NCBI RefSeq assembly: GCF_900130015.1
Contig: NZ_FQXS01000015.1
Span: 1-64,000 of the forward strand
Source: Desulfofustis glycolicus DSM 9705
Lineage (GTDB): Bacteria > Desulfobacterota > Desulfobulbia > Desulfobulbales > Desulfocapsaceae
Direction of reading: 5' to 3'
Length of the DNA stretch: 64,000 nucleotides
Part shown: positions 26,028-36,100 of the stretch, in pieces
Layout of the letters: every line of letters starts with the position of its first letter
How positions within the stretch are numbered: position 1 is the first letter of the stretch
Notes under the pieces: generated by a model
Seen by the model: only the letters and a program-made list of their open reading frames with translations
Told to the model about the DNA's origin: nothing
Databases searched by the model: none
Position numbers and translations under genes: made by a program

Positions 26028-26497
26028 TGAAGCTGGAAGTTCTTCTGCTGGGTAAGACCAAAGAATCCTATCTGGCCGCCGGGATCGATGACTTCAGGGC
26101 GCGACTCGGACACTTCTGTCCGGTAACGCTGACCTATTTGAAAGGAAAAGCAACGAGCGGCAAAACCGCCCAGGAAATCAAAGCGATGGAAAGCAGCGCT
26201 TTGAATGATCGCATTGATGCCGGGAACTGCTATCGCATCGCCCTGGATCGTTGCGGGCGCCAATTCAGCTCGGAGCAACTGGCCTCATTGCTGGAGGATT
26301 TGCTCGGCCGGGGGGTAAAGAAGACGGTCTTCGTCATCGGCGGACCGCTCGGTCTGGCCGATGAGCAACTCCGGGCGGCGGACCTGGTGCTTTCCTTGTC
26401 CCCGATGACCTTTACCCACGACATGACCCGCCTGCTGCTGCTTGAGCAATTGTATCGCGCTTTTTCCATTCGGGCCGGCACCGGTTATCACAAATAA
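26027..26497 (+). CDS. rlmH: 23S rRNA (pseudouridine1915-N3)-methyltransferase
   Basis: A 156-residue SPOUT methyltransferase that modifies pseudouridine 1915 in helix 69 of 23S rRNA in assembled ribosomes, using SAM. The trefoil-knot motifs are FVIGGPLGLADEQL and LSPMTFTHDMTRLLLLEQLY, ending in the canonical GTGYHK. The true start is ATG 26027, overlapping the previous stop by one base; the open frame reaching back to 25832 lies inside the YkgJ gene. The end overlaps the convergent rsmJ by 10 bases. Confidence 0.95.
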   Translation: MKLEVLLLGKTKESYLAAGIDDFRARLGHFCPVTLTYLKGKATSGKTAQEIKAMESSALNDRIDAGNCYRIALDRCGRQFSSEQLASLLEDLLGRGVKKTVFVIGGPLGLADEQLRAADLVLSLSPMTFTHDMTRLLLLEQLYRAFSIRAGTGYHK

Positions 26498-27273
26498 GGG
26501 GGGAGATAGACGTCGAAGCGGCTGCTTTTTCCGTTTATCGAAAACGATGCGGGGGCGGACGACAGCGGCGGCGCCCTGAGTGGTCGTTTGACGGCGATCC
26601 GGGCGGGATCGGCCTTTTTGGCGGCGGCCAGCAGAGCAGGACTGTCAGAATCATCGCCGACGATTGCCCGGAGCAGACGCATTTTCTGTTTGTTCAGTGC
26701 GGATTTCCTGGTTGCCGGATACATCGGGTCGAGATAGATAGTGGCGAACGACCGGCCGGCGGTATCGAGGAACCTGGTTGACTCGGCCAGGTGCAGGCTG
26801 ATCCGCTCGGCGACCAGTGGCCCGATCAGCGGGTGAGCTGCTGCCCGTCGCAGCCCGTTGTCGAGTAGGGCCCAGATAATCGGTGATCTCTCGACGAGGA
26901 CAACCCGGCAACCGAGACAAGCCAGGACAAAGCCGTCTTCACCAAACCCGGCGGTGACGTCACAGACCTCCGGCCTCACCCCTTGCTTGATACCGACCGC
27001 CTTGGCGAGCGGCTGACTGATCCGACGATCACTAAGGAACCGATAATAGGAGGGACCGGCCAGGAAGTCGACACTGAGGGGATGGGCTGCGGCGGGCAGG
27101 GAGTTGTCGTGCAACTGAAGGCGGTCGTTGTGGTAGGCCAAGAAAAGTCCGGAGGTGTCGTCTTCCGCCACCCTGAGAGGGAGCCCGAGCGTGTCGGCAA
27201 GCTGCTCGGCGCAAGCGAGATCTGCGGCGCGGTCCGAGACGGCCCTGATAGTGATGCGTTGTTTGATATCCAT
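26488..27273 (-). CDS. rsmJ: 16S rRNA (guanine1516-N2)-methyltransferase-like protein
   Basis: A 261-residue SAM-dependent methyltransferase of the RsmJ family. Visible motifs are the SAM loop VCDVTAGFGEDGFVLACLG, VVLVERSPIIWALLDNGLRR and the catalytic DPMYP, followed by RKSALNKQKMRLLR. The C-terminal KSSRFDVYLPP is also typical. The ATG at 27273 has no clear ribosome site. It is divergent from kdsB (74 bases apart) and convergent with another rRNA methyltransferase gene, rlmH, so two ribosome-modifying enzymes meet tail to tail. Confidence 0.9.
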   Translation of the reverse strand: MDIKQRITIRAVSDRAADLACAEQLADTLGLPLRVAEDDTSGLFLAYHNDRLQLHDNSLPAAAHPLSVDFLAGPSYYRFLSDRRISQPLAKAVGIKQGVRPEVCDVTAGFGEDGFVLACLGCRVVLVERSPIIWALLDNGLRRAAAHPLIGPLVAERISLHLAESTRFLDTAGRSFATIYLDPMYPATRKSALNKQKMRLLRAIVGDDSDSPALLAAAKKADPARIAVKRPLRAPPLSSAPASFSINGKSSRFDVYLPPYL

Positions 27274-27347
27274 TGAAAAATGATTTAAGTAGTGGGGTGA
27301 CCCGTTGACCGTCCCTGATCAATCGTACCAGGAGGATACTGAGATAG

Positions 27348-28142
27348 ATGCCAGAATCAAACCCCGATGTCCAGGTTGTTGCGATCATCCCGGCCCGTTA
27401 CCAGTCAAATCGGTTTCCCGGTAAACCGTTGGCGTCGATCTGCGGCAAACCGATGATCCAGCATGTGGTGGAGCGTGCTCGTCGGGTCCCGCTGTTGTCC
27501 AGAGTGGTGGTCGCCACCGATGACCGGCGCATCGCCGATACCGTCGCCTCGTTTCAGGCCGAGTGCGTGATGACGCGGGGAGATCACGTCTCCGGGACCG
27601 ATCGATTGGCCGAAGCGGCGGAACTGCTCGGGATTTCCGAACATGACGTGATCGTCAATATCCAGGGAGATCAGCCTCTGTTCCCGGTTGAAGTGATCGA
27701 ACAGGTGGTCTCGCCGTTGCTCGACGATCCGGCACTGCCGATGTCTACGTTGATCTACAAGATCGTCAGGAAAGAGGAGATCTTCGATCCCAATCATGTC
27801 AAAACGGTTTTCGATAAAGAGATGCATGCGCTGTACTTTTCGCGGTCGCCGATCCCGTTTCAGCGCAATCCGGACGAAACGGGTCCTTCCTACTATAAGC
27901 ACCTCGGCTTTTATGCCTATCGCAAAGGGTTTTTGCTGACGTTTGTTGCGTTGCCTGAAGGTGAATGGGAGCATTACGAAAAACTAGAACAACTCCGTGC
28001 CCTTGAGTATGGCTACAAAATCAAGGTAGTCCTGACAGAGCATGATTCCATCGAGGTCGATACCAGGGAAGAGTTGGCGCGGGTGGCGGCGTTGCTTGGA
28101 AAAGAAGCGGCAGCGATCGGTCAGCTGCACCCTGCTTCGTGA
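27348..28142 (+). CDS. kdsB: 3-deoxy-manno-octulosonate cytidylyltransferase
   Basis: A 264-residue enzyme that activates Kdo to CMP-Kdo for lipid A-core synthesis, showing that the organism makes lipopolysaccharide. Motifs are IPARYQSNRFPGKPL, ATDDRRIADTV, DHVSGTDRLAEAA, NIQGDQPLFP, and the C-terminal YEKLEQLRALEYGYKI and EVDTREEL. A TAG directly before the ATG fixes the start at or after 27348. AGGAGG is present but 12 bases away, so translation may be modest. The next gene starts 22 bases after the stop. Confidence 0.96.
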   Translation: MPESNPDVQVVAIIPARYQSNRFPGKPLASICGKPMIQHVVERARRVPLLSRVVVATDDRRIADTVASFQAECVMTRGDHVSGTDRLAEAAELLGISEHDVIVNIQGDQPLFPVEVIEQVVSPLLDDPALPMSTLIYKIVRKEEIFDPNHVKTVFDKEMHALYFSRSPIPFQRNPDETGPSYYKHLGFYAYRKGFLLTFVALPEGEWEHYEKLEQLRALEYGYKIKVVLTEHDSIEVDTREELARVAALLGKEAAAIGQLHPAS

Positions 28143-28164
28143 TTATCCGGACAAAGATGTGCCA

Positions 28165-30477
28165 ATGAGCGAGGATTTTATCAAAAAAAACAGGGTATTG
28201 CTCAGAGAACTCGGCACCAGACAACTGGCTCCGCTCGATTTGCTGTCCCATCACGACCTGCGGGAGAAACTGGTCGATCTGGTACTTAATGACGGGCCGA
28301 GGCTGGTCGATCTCCCATCGAATTCGCTGTTCGGCGAACTTCGCCAAAACCTGATCGAGGCCAGGACCGACGACCTGCGGGTCGTGGTCTTCGGCGGCGG
28401 TACCGGTCTTTCCAATATTATCGGCGGTGATTGCCGGCAAAGAGGTTGGGCGAGACGGCCATTCGAGGGCCTCAAACACGTTTTTCCGAGGACGACGGCG
28501 GTGGTCTGTGTTACCGACGACGGCGGATCGACCGGTGAGTTGCTCAAGGACGTGCCGGTCATCGCCGTTGGTGATATCCGCCATGTGCTGCTGAGTTCGA
28601 TCCAGTTGAAACAGCTGCAATTACGCTATGAATTGACCGTTTCCGAGGCGACCGAAGTGGCCGGCGATCTGTCGGCGCTCTTTAACTATCGCTATAACAC
28701 CAGACCGGCATCCGTGGAGGATGTGCTCAACCAATGCGGGGCGACGCTCGACAGCCTGCCGCCCGAGATCAAGGACTATGTCGCGCAGACACTGTCCTTC
28801 TGTTTTACTGACAGTCTTTGCCGGCGTGTCCTGCAGCGACCGCATTGCCTCGGCAATCTGATCATTATGTCGGCGATCTGTCGCCGCCTGCCGGATGATG
28901 TGCTCCAAAACGACCCGAACGGAATCGCCGTCAGGTACGGCCAGCACATCTACGATGCAATCGCCGAGTGCGCACTGTTGCTCGGGGCGGGTGAGGATGC
29001 CGTCATGCCCTGCACGGCCACACCGGCACAATTACGCTTTCAATACAGTGACGGCGTTCAGGTCACCGGAGAGAGAAAATCCAGTGAGGCACGGCGGGGC
29101 TTTCCCGTCGATCAGGTCTTTGTTGATTTCTGCGACCACCCCTTTGTTCCGGAACCACTGCTTGAACGGATCGGCTCAGCCGATATCCTGATCATGGCGC
29201 CCGGCAGTCTCTATAGCTCGATCATTCCGGTCATGCAAGTTCCCGGTATCGCCGCGGCGGTGAGGAGAAACCGGCGAGCGCTCAAGCTGCTGATCGCCAA
29301 CCTCTGGGTTCAGGACGGAGAAACGGACCGAAGCAATCTCGACCCGGAGCGAAAATTTCATGTTTCGGACATGATCAGGGCCTATAACCGGAATCTGCCC
29401 GGGGGCGTGCGAGGACTCTTTGACCAGGTCCTCTGTCTGTCCCTTCAGGATATCCCCGGGTCGGTTATTCAGAACTATGCCGTGGAAGGGAAAAGTCCCA
29501 TCTATCTGGATCGGGAGGTCTTGAAGCGACACGGGTTTGCGGCGATCGAGTGCGGCTTTTATTCGAAAGCGGCCCTTCATGAACGGCAGGTCATTCAGCA
29601 TGATCCGCAGATCGTCGCCCAAACCGTCAAAACACTCTATCTCGCCGAACAATTGGCCAGTCACCCGCCACCATCCGACGACCCGACAGAACTCACCACC
29701 GACGGTGTCGGACATCTTGCCAGTCGCTATACAACTTGTCTACCGGCGATAAAATACCAGCAGGTTAGTAGATGCCTGGCCGACCTACCGTTTTCCTTCC
29801 GGCCGGCCGGTAACGATTGCCTTGATGAACAGCGGATTCGCGAGGAGCTGGTGGACATGATCTGGTATCACCAGGACATCCCGCTCGCCCATTTCGCAAC
29901 GATCAACGGCATTACCTGTGTCCAACGGGACCATTGGCGCCGTGACCAACGATGGGACAATGTCTTTTCTTTCTACGATCCTCAAGACAGGCAGATCTAT
30001 CTCCGCCGGGATCGTGTGGATGACAAAAAGCAGCTCGAAGTTGCCTTCCTGATCGCTGTCGGTCAGGCACTGCTCGGCAACTATGCGCTGGAAAAGAGAA
30101 TGGAGCCGCTGCAGTGCGGCCCCATCGTCCTGGGCAACATCTATCATCTGCTGCTGCGCCCGATTGAAGAGCGCTCTTGTTATTTCACCGATAAAGAGCT
30201 GCGCGAGTTTCTTGCGCTGTCACGGATGAAGGAGGTGACTTCCTGCCATTTCACCAGGGTAGTCAACAGTGAGGAAGGGTTCACTCCGCCCGGCTTGTTG
30301 ATGGGACTGATGTACGCCTGGTATCTGGACAACCGCCTGGCCAGCCATATCGAATATAAAATGTCCATTCTCAAAATGCATCAGACCGACCTGATTCCCG
30401 AACAGATAAGGACCAGGGATCGACGCGTGCGTCTGACCACCTTTTTCCGCCAGTCGGTCTTCGGCAAGCAGCAGTGA
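28165..30477 (+). CDS. Long YvcK/CofD-like protein with N- and C-terminal extensions
   Basis: A 770-residue protein whose core resembles the gluconeogenesis factor YvcK and the 2-phospho-L-lactate transferase CofD. The nucleotide-binding start LRVVVFGGGTGLSNIIGG is at about 73-90, with VTDDGGSTGELLKDV and DIRHVLLS next, and IMAPGSLYSSIIPVM near 345-360. YvcK is normally about 320 residues. Here there are some 70 extra residues in front and about 240 behind, ending in a helical region with YWY-rich patches that I do not recognise. The ATG at 28165 lacks a clear ribosome site but follows kdsB closely. YvcK proteins bind UDP-sugars and influence cell-wall metabolism; that role here is inferred. 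Confidence 0.75.
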   Translation: MSEDFIKKNRVLLRELGTRQLAPLDLLSHHDLREKLVDLVLNDGPRLVDLPSNSLFGELRQNLIEARTDDLRVVVFGGGTGLSNIIGGDCRQRGWARRPFEGLKHVFPRTTAVVCVTDDGGSTGELLKDVPVIAVGDIRHVLLSSIQLKQLQLRYELTVSEATEVAGDLSALFNYRYNTRPASVEDVLNQCGATLDSLPPEIKDYVAQTLSFCFTDSLCRRVLQRPHCLGNLIIMSAICRRLPDDVLQNDPNGIAVRYGQHIYDAIAECALLLGAGEDAVMPCTATPAQLRFQYSDGVQVTGERKSSEARRGFPVDQVFVDFCDHPFVPEPLLERIGSADILIMAPGSLYSSIIPVMQVPGIAAAVRRNRRALKLLIANLWVQDGETDRSNLDPERKFHVSDMIRAYNRNLPGGVRGLFDQVLCLSLQDIPGSVIQNYAVEGKSPIYLDREVLKRHGFAAIECGFYSKAALHERQVIQHDPQIVAQTVKTLYLAEQLASHPPPSDDPTELTTDGVGHLASRYTTCLPAIKYQQVSRCLADLPFSFRPAGNDCLDEQRIREELVDMIWYHQDIPLAHFATINGITCVQRDHWRRDQRWDNVFSFYDPQDRQIYLRRDRVDDKKQLEVAFLIAVGQALLGNYALEKRMEPLQCGPIVLGNIYHLLLRPIEERSCYFTDKELREFLALSRMKEVTSCHFTRVVNSEEGFTPPGLLMGLMYAWYLDNRLASHIEYKMSILKMHQTDLIPEQIRTRDRRVRLTTFFRQSVFGKQQ

Positions 30478-30624
30478 GTCGGGGCGCCTGACCGGCGGTA
30501 TGGCAACCGTGGCGGGACAGGGCTTAACCGGTCTTCCGCCAACAACAAGGGATCTTTTGCTCACGATGGTGATTTTTGTCGTTTATCGTGACCTGCCGTC
30601 AGGGAAGTAGGATTGGAATCAACA

Positions 30625-31011
30625 ATGAAAATTCTCATTATCGACGACAAACCGGCAATCAGAGATATCCTTCGGACTTGGTTCGAGATGGAAGGGTGGA
30701 CGGTTTATGAGGCGGAAAACGGCCGGGACGGGGTGCAGTTGCACCGGAAAACGCCGGTCGACCTGGTGGTCTGCGACCTGATCATGCCGGTACAGGAAGG
30801 GATTGAGACGATTTCCTCGTTTCGGCGGTCGTTTCCCGAGGTCGGCGTCATTGCTATCTCCGGCGGCGGGCGGTTGTCGCCGGACCAGTATCTGGAAGTG
30901 GCCCAGCTTCTCGGTGCCTGGAAGATTTTTCGCAAACCGTTGGCAATCGATCAGATGCTTGCTGCTGTGTGGCAGTGGCGGGCAATAGAGGGCCGCGGGG
31001 AGAGCCAATGA
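30625..31011 (+). CDS. Stand-alone response-regulator receiver (CheY-like)
   Basis: A 128-residue single receiver domain: ILIIDDKPAIRDIL with the acidic pair, the phospho-acceptor Asp in LVVCDLIMPVQEG at about residue 51, Ser in VIAISGGG and the Lys in FRKPLAI. It has no output domain, so it probably passes phosphate on or acts by protein contact. An in-frame TTG at 30613 precedes the chosen ATG. The stop overlaps the ATG of the following hybrid kinase (ATGA), which makes that kinase its likely partner. Confidence 0.88.
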   Translation: MKILIIDDKPAIRDILRTWFEMEGWTVYEAENGRDGVQLHRKTPVDLVVCDLIMPVQEGIETISSFRRSFPEVGVIAISGGGRLSPDQYLEVAQLLGAWKIFRKPLAIDQMLAAVWQWRAIEGRGESQ

Positions 31012-33008
31012 GCAGCGGGCAACCCAGAGCCCTGGTCGTCGACAATAACCCGGTCCTGCTGAAGGCGATTTCAACCTTGGTGCAGCGGGAAGGGTGCCTG
31101 GTGCACACCGCCGAGAACGGCCTCGAGGCGCTGGAAATTTTCAAACGGGAGCCGGTGGACATCGTTTTTACCGACCTGGTGATGCCACTGGTGAGCGGCG
31201 AGCAGCTCTGCCGAGTGATTCGCCAGACCCCGGATCGCGGCACGGTATTCATCGTCGTTATTTCGGCCATCCCGATAGCTGAGGCAAAACGGATCATGGC
31301 CACCATCTCCTGCGATCTGTGCATCGTCAAGGGCAGTCTGGCCGAGATGCGCAGCAATATTCACGAAGCATTGGAGCGATTTAGTCGCCAATCCGTTGCC
31401 GCTGACAAGGTGCTTGGCGACCAGGCCGGATTGTTCGAACGTCAGGGAGGCGAACTGTCCATCGCAGGTGAAATCCTGGCGGAAAAAATGCATCGGGAGG
31501 AAATTGTCGCCTCGCTGTCCGAAGGAGTGATCGAACTCAATGAGCACGGCAAAATTGTCGATATCAACAGGGCAGCTCTGGATATCCTCGACTGCGAAGT
31601 CGCCGGGATCATCGGTTCCGATCTGGTCGCGATCGGCTGGGGCGAGCATGACGAGACGATTGCTTCCTGGTTGAACGGAGAATTGCGCGGCCGAGGCATG
31701 AAGCCGTTGACCATCGGCGATGACAGACCGATCAGGCGGCATAACCGGGTGCTGGTAGTTTCCCTGCTGGCCGTTGCCGGAGCGAGCTATTTCGGTATCT
31801 GTATTATCCGCGATATCACCCGGCAATACCGGGCTGAGGAGTATCAGCGGAAACTTGATCGGGCTATCCGACTGGTGAAGAAAATGGACGCGTTGAGCGG
31901 AATGGCCGGCGGCGTCGCCCACGATTTCAATAACCTGTTGGCCGTTATCTGCGGCAGCATCGAAGTGGCCGAGCTGGCCCTTGACAGCGGCGCTGCCGAT
32001 CAGGTCAGGGAAAAGCTGGAGCGGGCCAAAATGTCGGCGCAGACCGCCGTCGAGCTGGTTAGAAAAATCTCCCAGTCTTCGGCGTATGGAATTATCGATC
32101 GGGAAACGAGCGATATCGATTCGGTCCTGCAGCACGCGGTGGCCAGCTTTTCCGCCGATCCGGCACCGACCGTCGAGATTGTTCTTGAAAGCGGTGACGT
32201 GTCGGTTTCAATTGACCGGGAGCAGATTGTCACCGCCGTTGTCAATGTCCTGCGCAACAGCGCAGAAGCCGGGGCGACCCGGGTGACGATCAGCGGGCAT
32301 CGGGTCCGCTTCGCCGAGCCGCTCGTTGTTGCCGGTCAATACGTACCGGCCGGGAATTATCTGCAGCTCGATCTGACCGATGACGGCGGTGGCATCGAGG
32401 CCGGCCATATCCCGGAAATCTTCGATCCGTATTATTCCACGAAGCAGCGGGGCGTCGTCAAAGGAATGGGGCTCGGTCTGGCGGTTGTCTACTCGACCTT
32501 GCGTAATCACGGAGGCTACGTCGTCGTCACCTCCGAAATGTTCCGGGGAACCACGGTATCGTTTTACCTGCCGCTGCTCTTAGAGCAGCAGCAGGACGCA
32601 GCGACATCCGTGACGCATGTCGGAAATAGCATTCTTCTTGTCGAGGGCGATGAGCAGACCGCTCTGGTCGCCGCGGCGATGATCGAATATCTTGGCTTGG
32701 AAGTGGTATCGGCGGCCACCAGCGAAATAGCGCTGGCGCGTTATCGTCAAGCGATCGGGAATGGCGCACGCTTTGCCGCGGCGCTGATCAACCTCCGAGA
32801 AGAAGAAGACGCTCGGGCGGTCGAATTGTGCCGAAACCTGCGGGCAATCGATGCGGATGTGCGGATTATCGCTACCAGCGGTACGCCGGTCGGTCCAGTG
32901 ATGTCGCACTGCCGTGATTACGGTTTTTCAAATGCCCTGCCGAAGCCCTATACCCTCGATGATCTGCGCAATATCCTGGCGCTCGGTCGGGGAGGCGGTG
33001 TGAGTTGA
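31008..33008 (+). CDS. Soluble hybrid histidine kinase: receiver-PAS-HisKA-HATPase-degenerate receiver
   Basis: A 666-residue protein without membrane segments. The N-terminal receiver (1-125) has ALVVDNNPVLLK, Asp in DIVFTDLVMPL and Lys in CIVKGS. A PAS domain follows (about 165-280, EEIVASLSEGVIELNEHGKI). The phospho-acceptor His is in MAGGVAHDFNNLLAVI near 305, then the ATPase region ends with MGLGLAVVYSTLRNHGG. A second receiver (about 545-660) has AALINLREEED where the phospho-acceptor Asp is expected, so it is probably inactive. GGGGAG precedes the ATG, which overlaps the upstream receiver gene. The pair should form a cytoplasmic phosphorelay; the signal is unknown. Confidence 0.88.
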   Translation: MSSGQPRALVVDNNPVLLKAISTLVQREGCLVHTAENGLEALEIFKREPVDIVFTDLVMPLVSGEQLCRVIRQTPDRGTVFIVVISAIPIAEAKRIMATISCDLCIVKGSLAEMRSNIHEALERFSRQSVAADKVLGDQAGLFERQGGELSIAGEILAEKMHREEIVASLSEGVIELNEHGKIVDINRAALDILDCEVAGIIGSDLVAIGWGEHDETIASWLNGELRGRGMKPLTIGDDRPIRRHNRVLVVSLLAVAGASYFGICIIRDITRQYRAEEYQRKLDRAIRLVKKMDALSGMAGGVAHDFNNLLAVICGSIEVAELALDSGAADQVREKLERAKMSAQTAVELVRKISQSSAYGIIDRETSDIDSVLQHAVASFSADPAPTVEIVLESGDVSVSIDREQIVTAVVNVLRNSAEAGATRVTISGHRVRFAEPLVVAGQYVPAGNYLQLDLTDDGGGIEAGHIPEIFDPYYSTKQRGVVKGMGLGLAVVYSTLRNHGGYVVVTSEMFRGTTVSFYLPLLLEQQQDAATSVTHVGNSILLVEGDEQTALVAAAMIEYLGLEVVSAATSEIALARYRQAIGNGARFAAALINLREEEDARAVELCRNLRAIDADVRIIATSGTPVGPVMSHCRDYGFSNALPKPYTLDDLRNILALGRGGGVS

Positions 33009-33042
33009 CCCAGATCTTGTCACGTCCCTTGGCCGGGATGTC

Positions 33043-33165
33043 TTATCGCTTATTCATAATCAGGATGCCGAGAATAAAAGCGGCCAGGCCGAGGGCCCAC
33101 TGGTTTTGATGCAGCAGAATCAATGCGCTGATCGATAGCAGGACGCCCAGACTCACTTTGTTCAT
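33043..33165 (-). CDS. Small hydrophobic protein translationally coupled to hrpA
   Basis: A 40-residue frame starting MNKVSLGVLLSISALILLHQ and ending LGLAAFILGILIMNKR. It is almost wholly hydrophobic with basic ends, so it should form one or two membrane helices. Its ATG overlaps the hrpA stop (ATGA at 33162-33165), the classical coupling arrangement, and its stop lies 35 bases before the end of the convergent hybrid kinase gene. No family is recognised. Size, charge pattern and overlap make a real small membrane protein likely. Confidence 0.6.
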   Translation of the reverse strand: MNKVSLGVLLSISALILLHQNQWALGLAAFILGILIMNKR

Positions 33166-36100
33166 CGTCGCCCCCGGTTGCTTGCCGGCGCCGACGGACA
33201 GACGGACAATACCTCCTGCCAGGCCCGGTCGATAATCTTCTCCGAGACTTTTTCGCTGGTCTTCAGCTCCGGAGAGAACACCGATATTCCGAACTCGACA
33301 ACCAAAAAGCGATATCGGCGGTAGGCCGTTCGGCAGGACGAATCGGCGTCATATACTGCACTTGAATAGTTTTCGCTGTTGCCGAGATGTGGCAGAAACG
33401 GACGCTGTTTTTCCCGGTCCCGAATCAGGTTGTGGGAAGCCCGTTCGATCCGGATTTTCAGGCCCTTGAGAAAACGACCGAGGTGATCAAAATCGCTGCT
33501 CCGAGCGTGTTCCAGGAAGTCGGTGGGCAAGAGCAGATCAAGATGGCGTTGCAGATCGCTGCAGGCCGTTTCACCACTGGGGATGTCGCGCCTTATCTTC
33601 TCGATGAGCGTTGCCGCCTCGCGGCGTTGTCGCAATACTGCCATGATGCTGTCAACGAGGTGTTGTCCGCCGGCAAAAAAGCCACTGTGGCGTATCTGAT
33701 CGAGACGTCGTCGATATTCATCCTCGGCTTGGAAGATATCGAAATCTACCGGAAACAGCGCATTGAACACAAAGCTAAAGATCGCTTCCCGGGCGTTGCC
33801 GCCCGACCCGAGTGATGAACTGAGCCAGTTCGACGATGGGCCGGAAAAGGCCGTCTTGAGATAACGTTTCAGCTGGCGGGACTGATCCTGGAAGCTGATT
33901 TGCAGCAGATAATGCACCCCTGTTGCGGTGCGGCGCCGGGCATCGTCAGAGTCGGGGAGATAGATCACTCGTACGCCGTTTCCTCCGGGTATCGGTTCAA
34001 GGGCAGGGAAGAGCGTACCAACGGTCAGGCCGGTTTCAGAGATCAGGTGCAAACGGGGTTTGACCGAGGCAAACTGCCAGGAGTGAAAAACGGTGTCGGC
34101 CAATTCCCGGGTCAGTGCCTCGTCGTCGGGGTGCAGACGACCAGTCGCCCGTTTCGCCGACGGCTGGCCGGAGTTACGGCGCAGGGAATCAAGGTTTCTG
34201 CCGGAGCGGCTCTCACTGCCGCTTTGATCGACAACGACAAAGCGCATGCGCAGATGGTCGGGCAATTCCATCGGCCAGTCGCCCGGCTGAATGGTCGTGT
34301 TGTAGAGCTTGGCGATGGCCTTCGTCATTTCTTTCAGATAGGAACCTTTGCCGATGGGCATCTCATCAAGGAGTCGCGCAACCGTTTCGTTGACCGGGAT
34401 GAGTCGTTTCCGGAGTCGCTTCGGCAGCCCCTTGATCAGCAAAGCGGTCTTCTCCGGCAGCAACCCCGGCACCAACCAGTCGAAGAGCTCGGCTTTGAGG
34501 CTGTCCAGCAGGTGTTCCGGAATGAGAGCGGTGACACCGTCATCCGGGCTGCCCGGCTCGAAGTGGTAGCGCAGTTCGATAGCGATCGAGCCGTGGTGGA
34601 TGGCCGGCGGGTAGTCGATCAGTTCTTTGTCACCGGGCGCCCGTAGCAGGATGTCGGCCTCGGTCATCAGCAGGTTCTGCTCGCCGTCACGCTTGATGGC
34701 TTTGATCAGAGACTGCCGGTCGTAGACCGAAGGAGGCAGTCTGCTGTCGTAAAAATCAAAGATAACGCCGTCATCGACGATGACATCTCGTTTACGCAAC
34801 CGGGCTTCAGCCTCTCGCCATCGAGTCAGCAACTGCTCGTTGTCTTTGAGAAATCGAAAGGAACCGCTGATGTGACCGTCGATCAGGGCCTGCTGGATGA
34901 AGATTTTTCGCGCTTCGGCTCGATTCTTTTCGTCCCGGGAGCCGAAATTAACCGTCCGGCCGCTGATCAGGACCAGCCCGTAGAGGGAAACGGTTTCATC
35001 GGCGATGACCCGACCGGTCTTCTTCTGCCAGCGCGGGTTCGTCCAGGAATAGCTGCAGAAGGCGGCGGCCGCGGATTCGATCCATTCCGGCTCGATGGCG
35101 GCGACGGTGAGCGCGAACAGGCGAGACGTCTCGATAAAAGAGCCGGCCATGATCCACGGCCCCCCCCTGGTGTGCTGGTGACTGCCGGGAAAGATCACCA
35201 GTTCGCGGTTACCGATGCCCTGATAGTTCGGGCCGGTTGTCTTGCGCGCGCACTGCCGGAACAGACCGGCGAGCAGTGATCGATGCACGGCCTCGTAGGA
35301 GGCTTCAACATCGTTTAAGGTGAACCGGTGTTGTTCGGTCAGCAGACGGCTCAATTGCTCGTGCAGGTCGATCCATTCCCGCATCCGTTGGAAAGACAGA
35401 TAATAGCGGCCGCAGAATCGCTTCAACGCCGACCAGGAAAAGCTGCCTATTTCGGCAAAACACCGGTTCCAGATGGTCAGCAGCATCAAAAAATCCGACT
35501 GCGGGTGCTGAAATGCTGCGTGTGCCTGATCGGCGAGCTGTTCCTTGTCGGCCGGACGAACCCGCGGGTCCTGGATGGCCAGAGCCGCGGCGATGACGAC
35601 AATTTCTCTGAGACACTTGTTTTTTTCCGCTTCAATGAGGATCCGGGAGATGACCGGATCGATCGGCAACCGGGCCATGATCGATCCGTTGTTGGTAAGG
35701 TGTCCGTCGTCGGTGAGGGCGCCGAGTTCATTGAGCATGCGATAGCCTTCCCGGATTGCGCCCGGTTTGGGCGGATCGAGGAAGGGAAAAGCAAAGGGGT
35801 CGCCAAGTTTGAGCGATACCATCTGCAGGATGACTTCGGCGAGGTTGGCGCGTTGGATCTCTGGAACGGGGAATTGTGGGCGATTCAGATAGTTCTCCTC
35901 GCTGTAGAGACGCAGGCAGATGCCCGGTCCGATCCTGCCGCAGCGACCGGCGCGCTGATCGCAGTTGGCTCGGGAGATTGTTGTTACCGGCAGATTGGTG
36001 GTTCGCGCCCGGGGATTGTAGACGGCGATACGGGCAAGACCGGAATCGATGACGTAGCGGATTCCGGGGACGGTCAGCGAGGTTTCCGCGACATTTGAGG

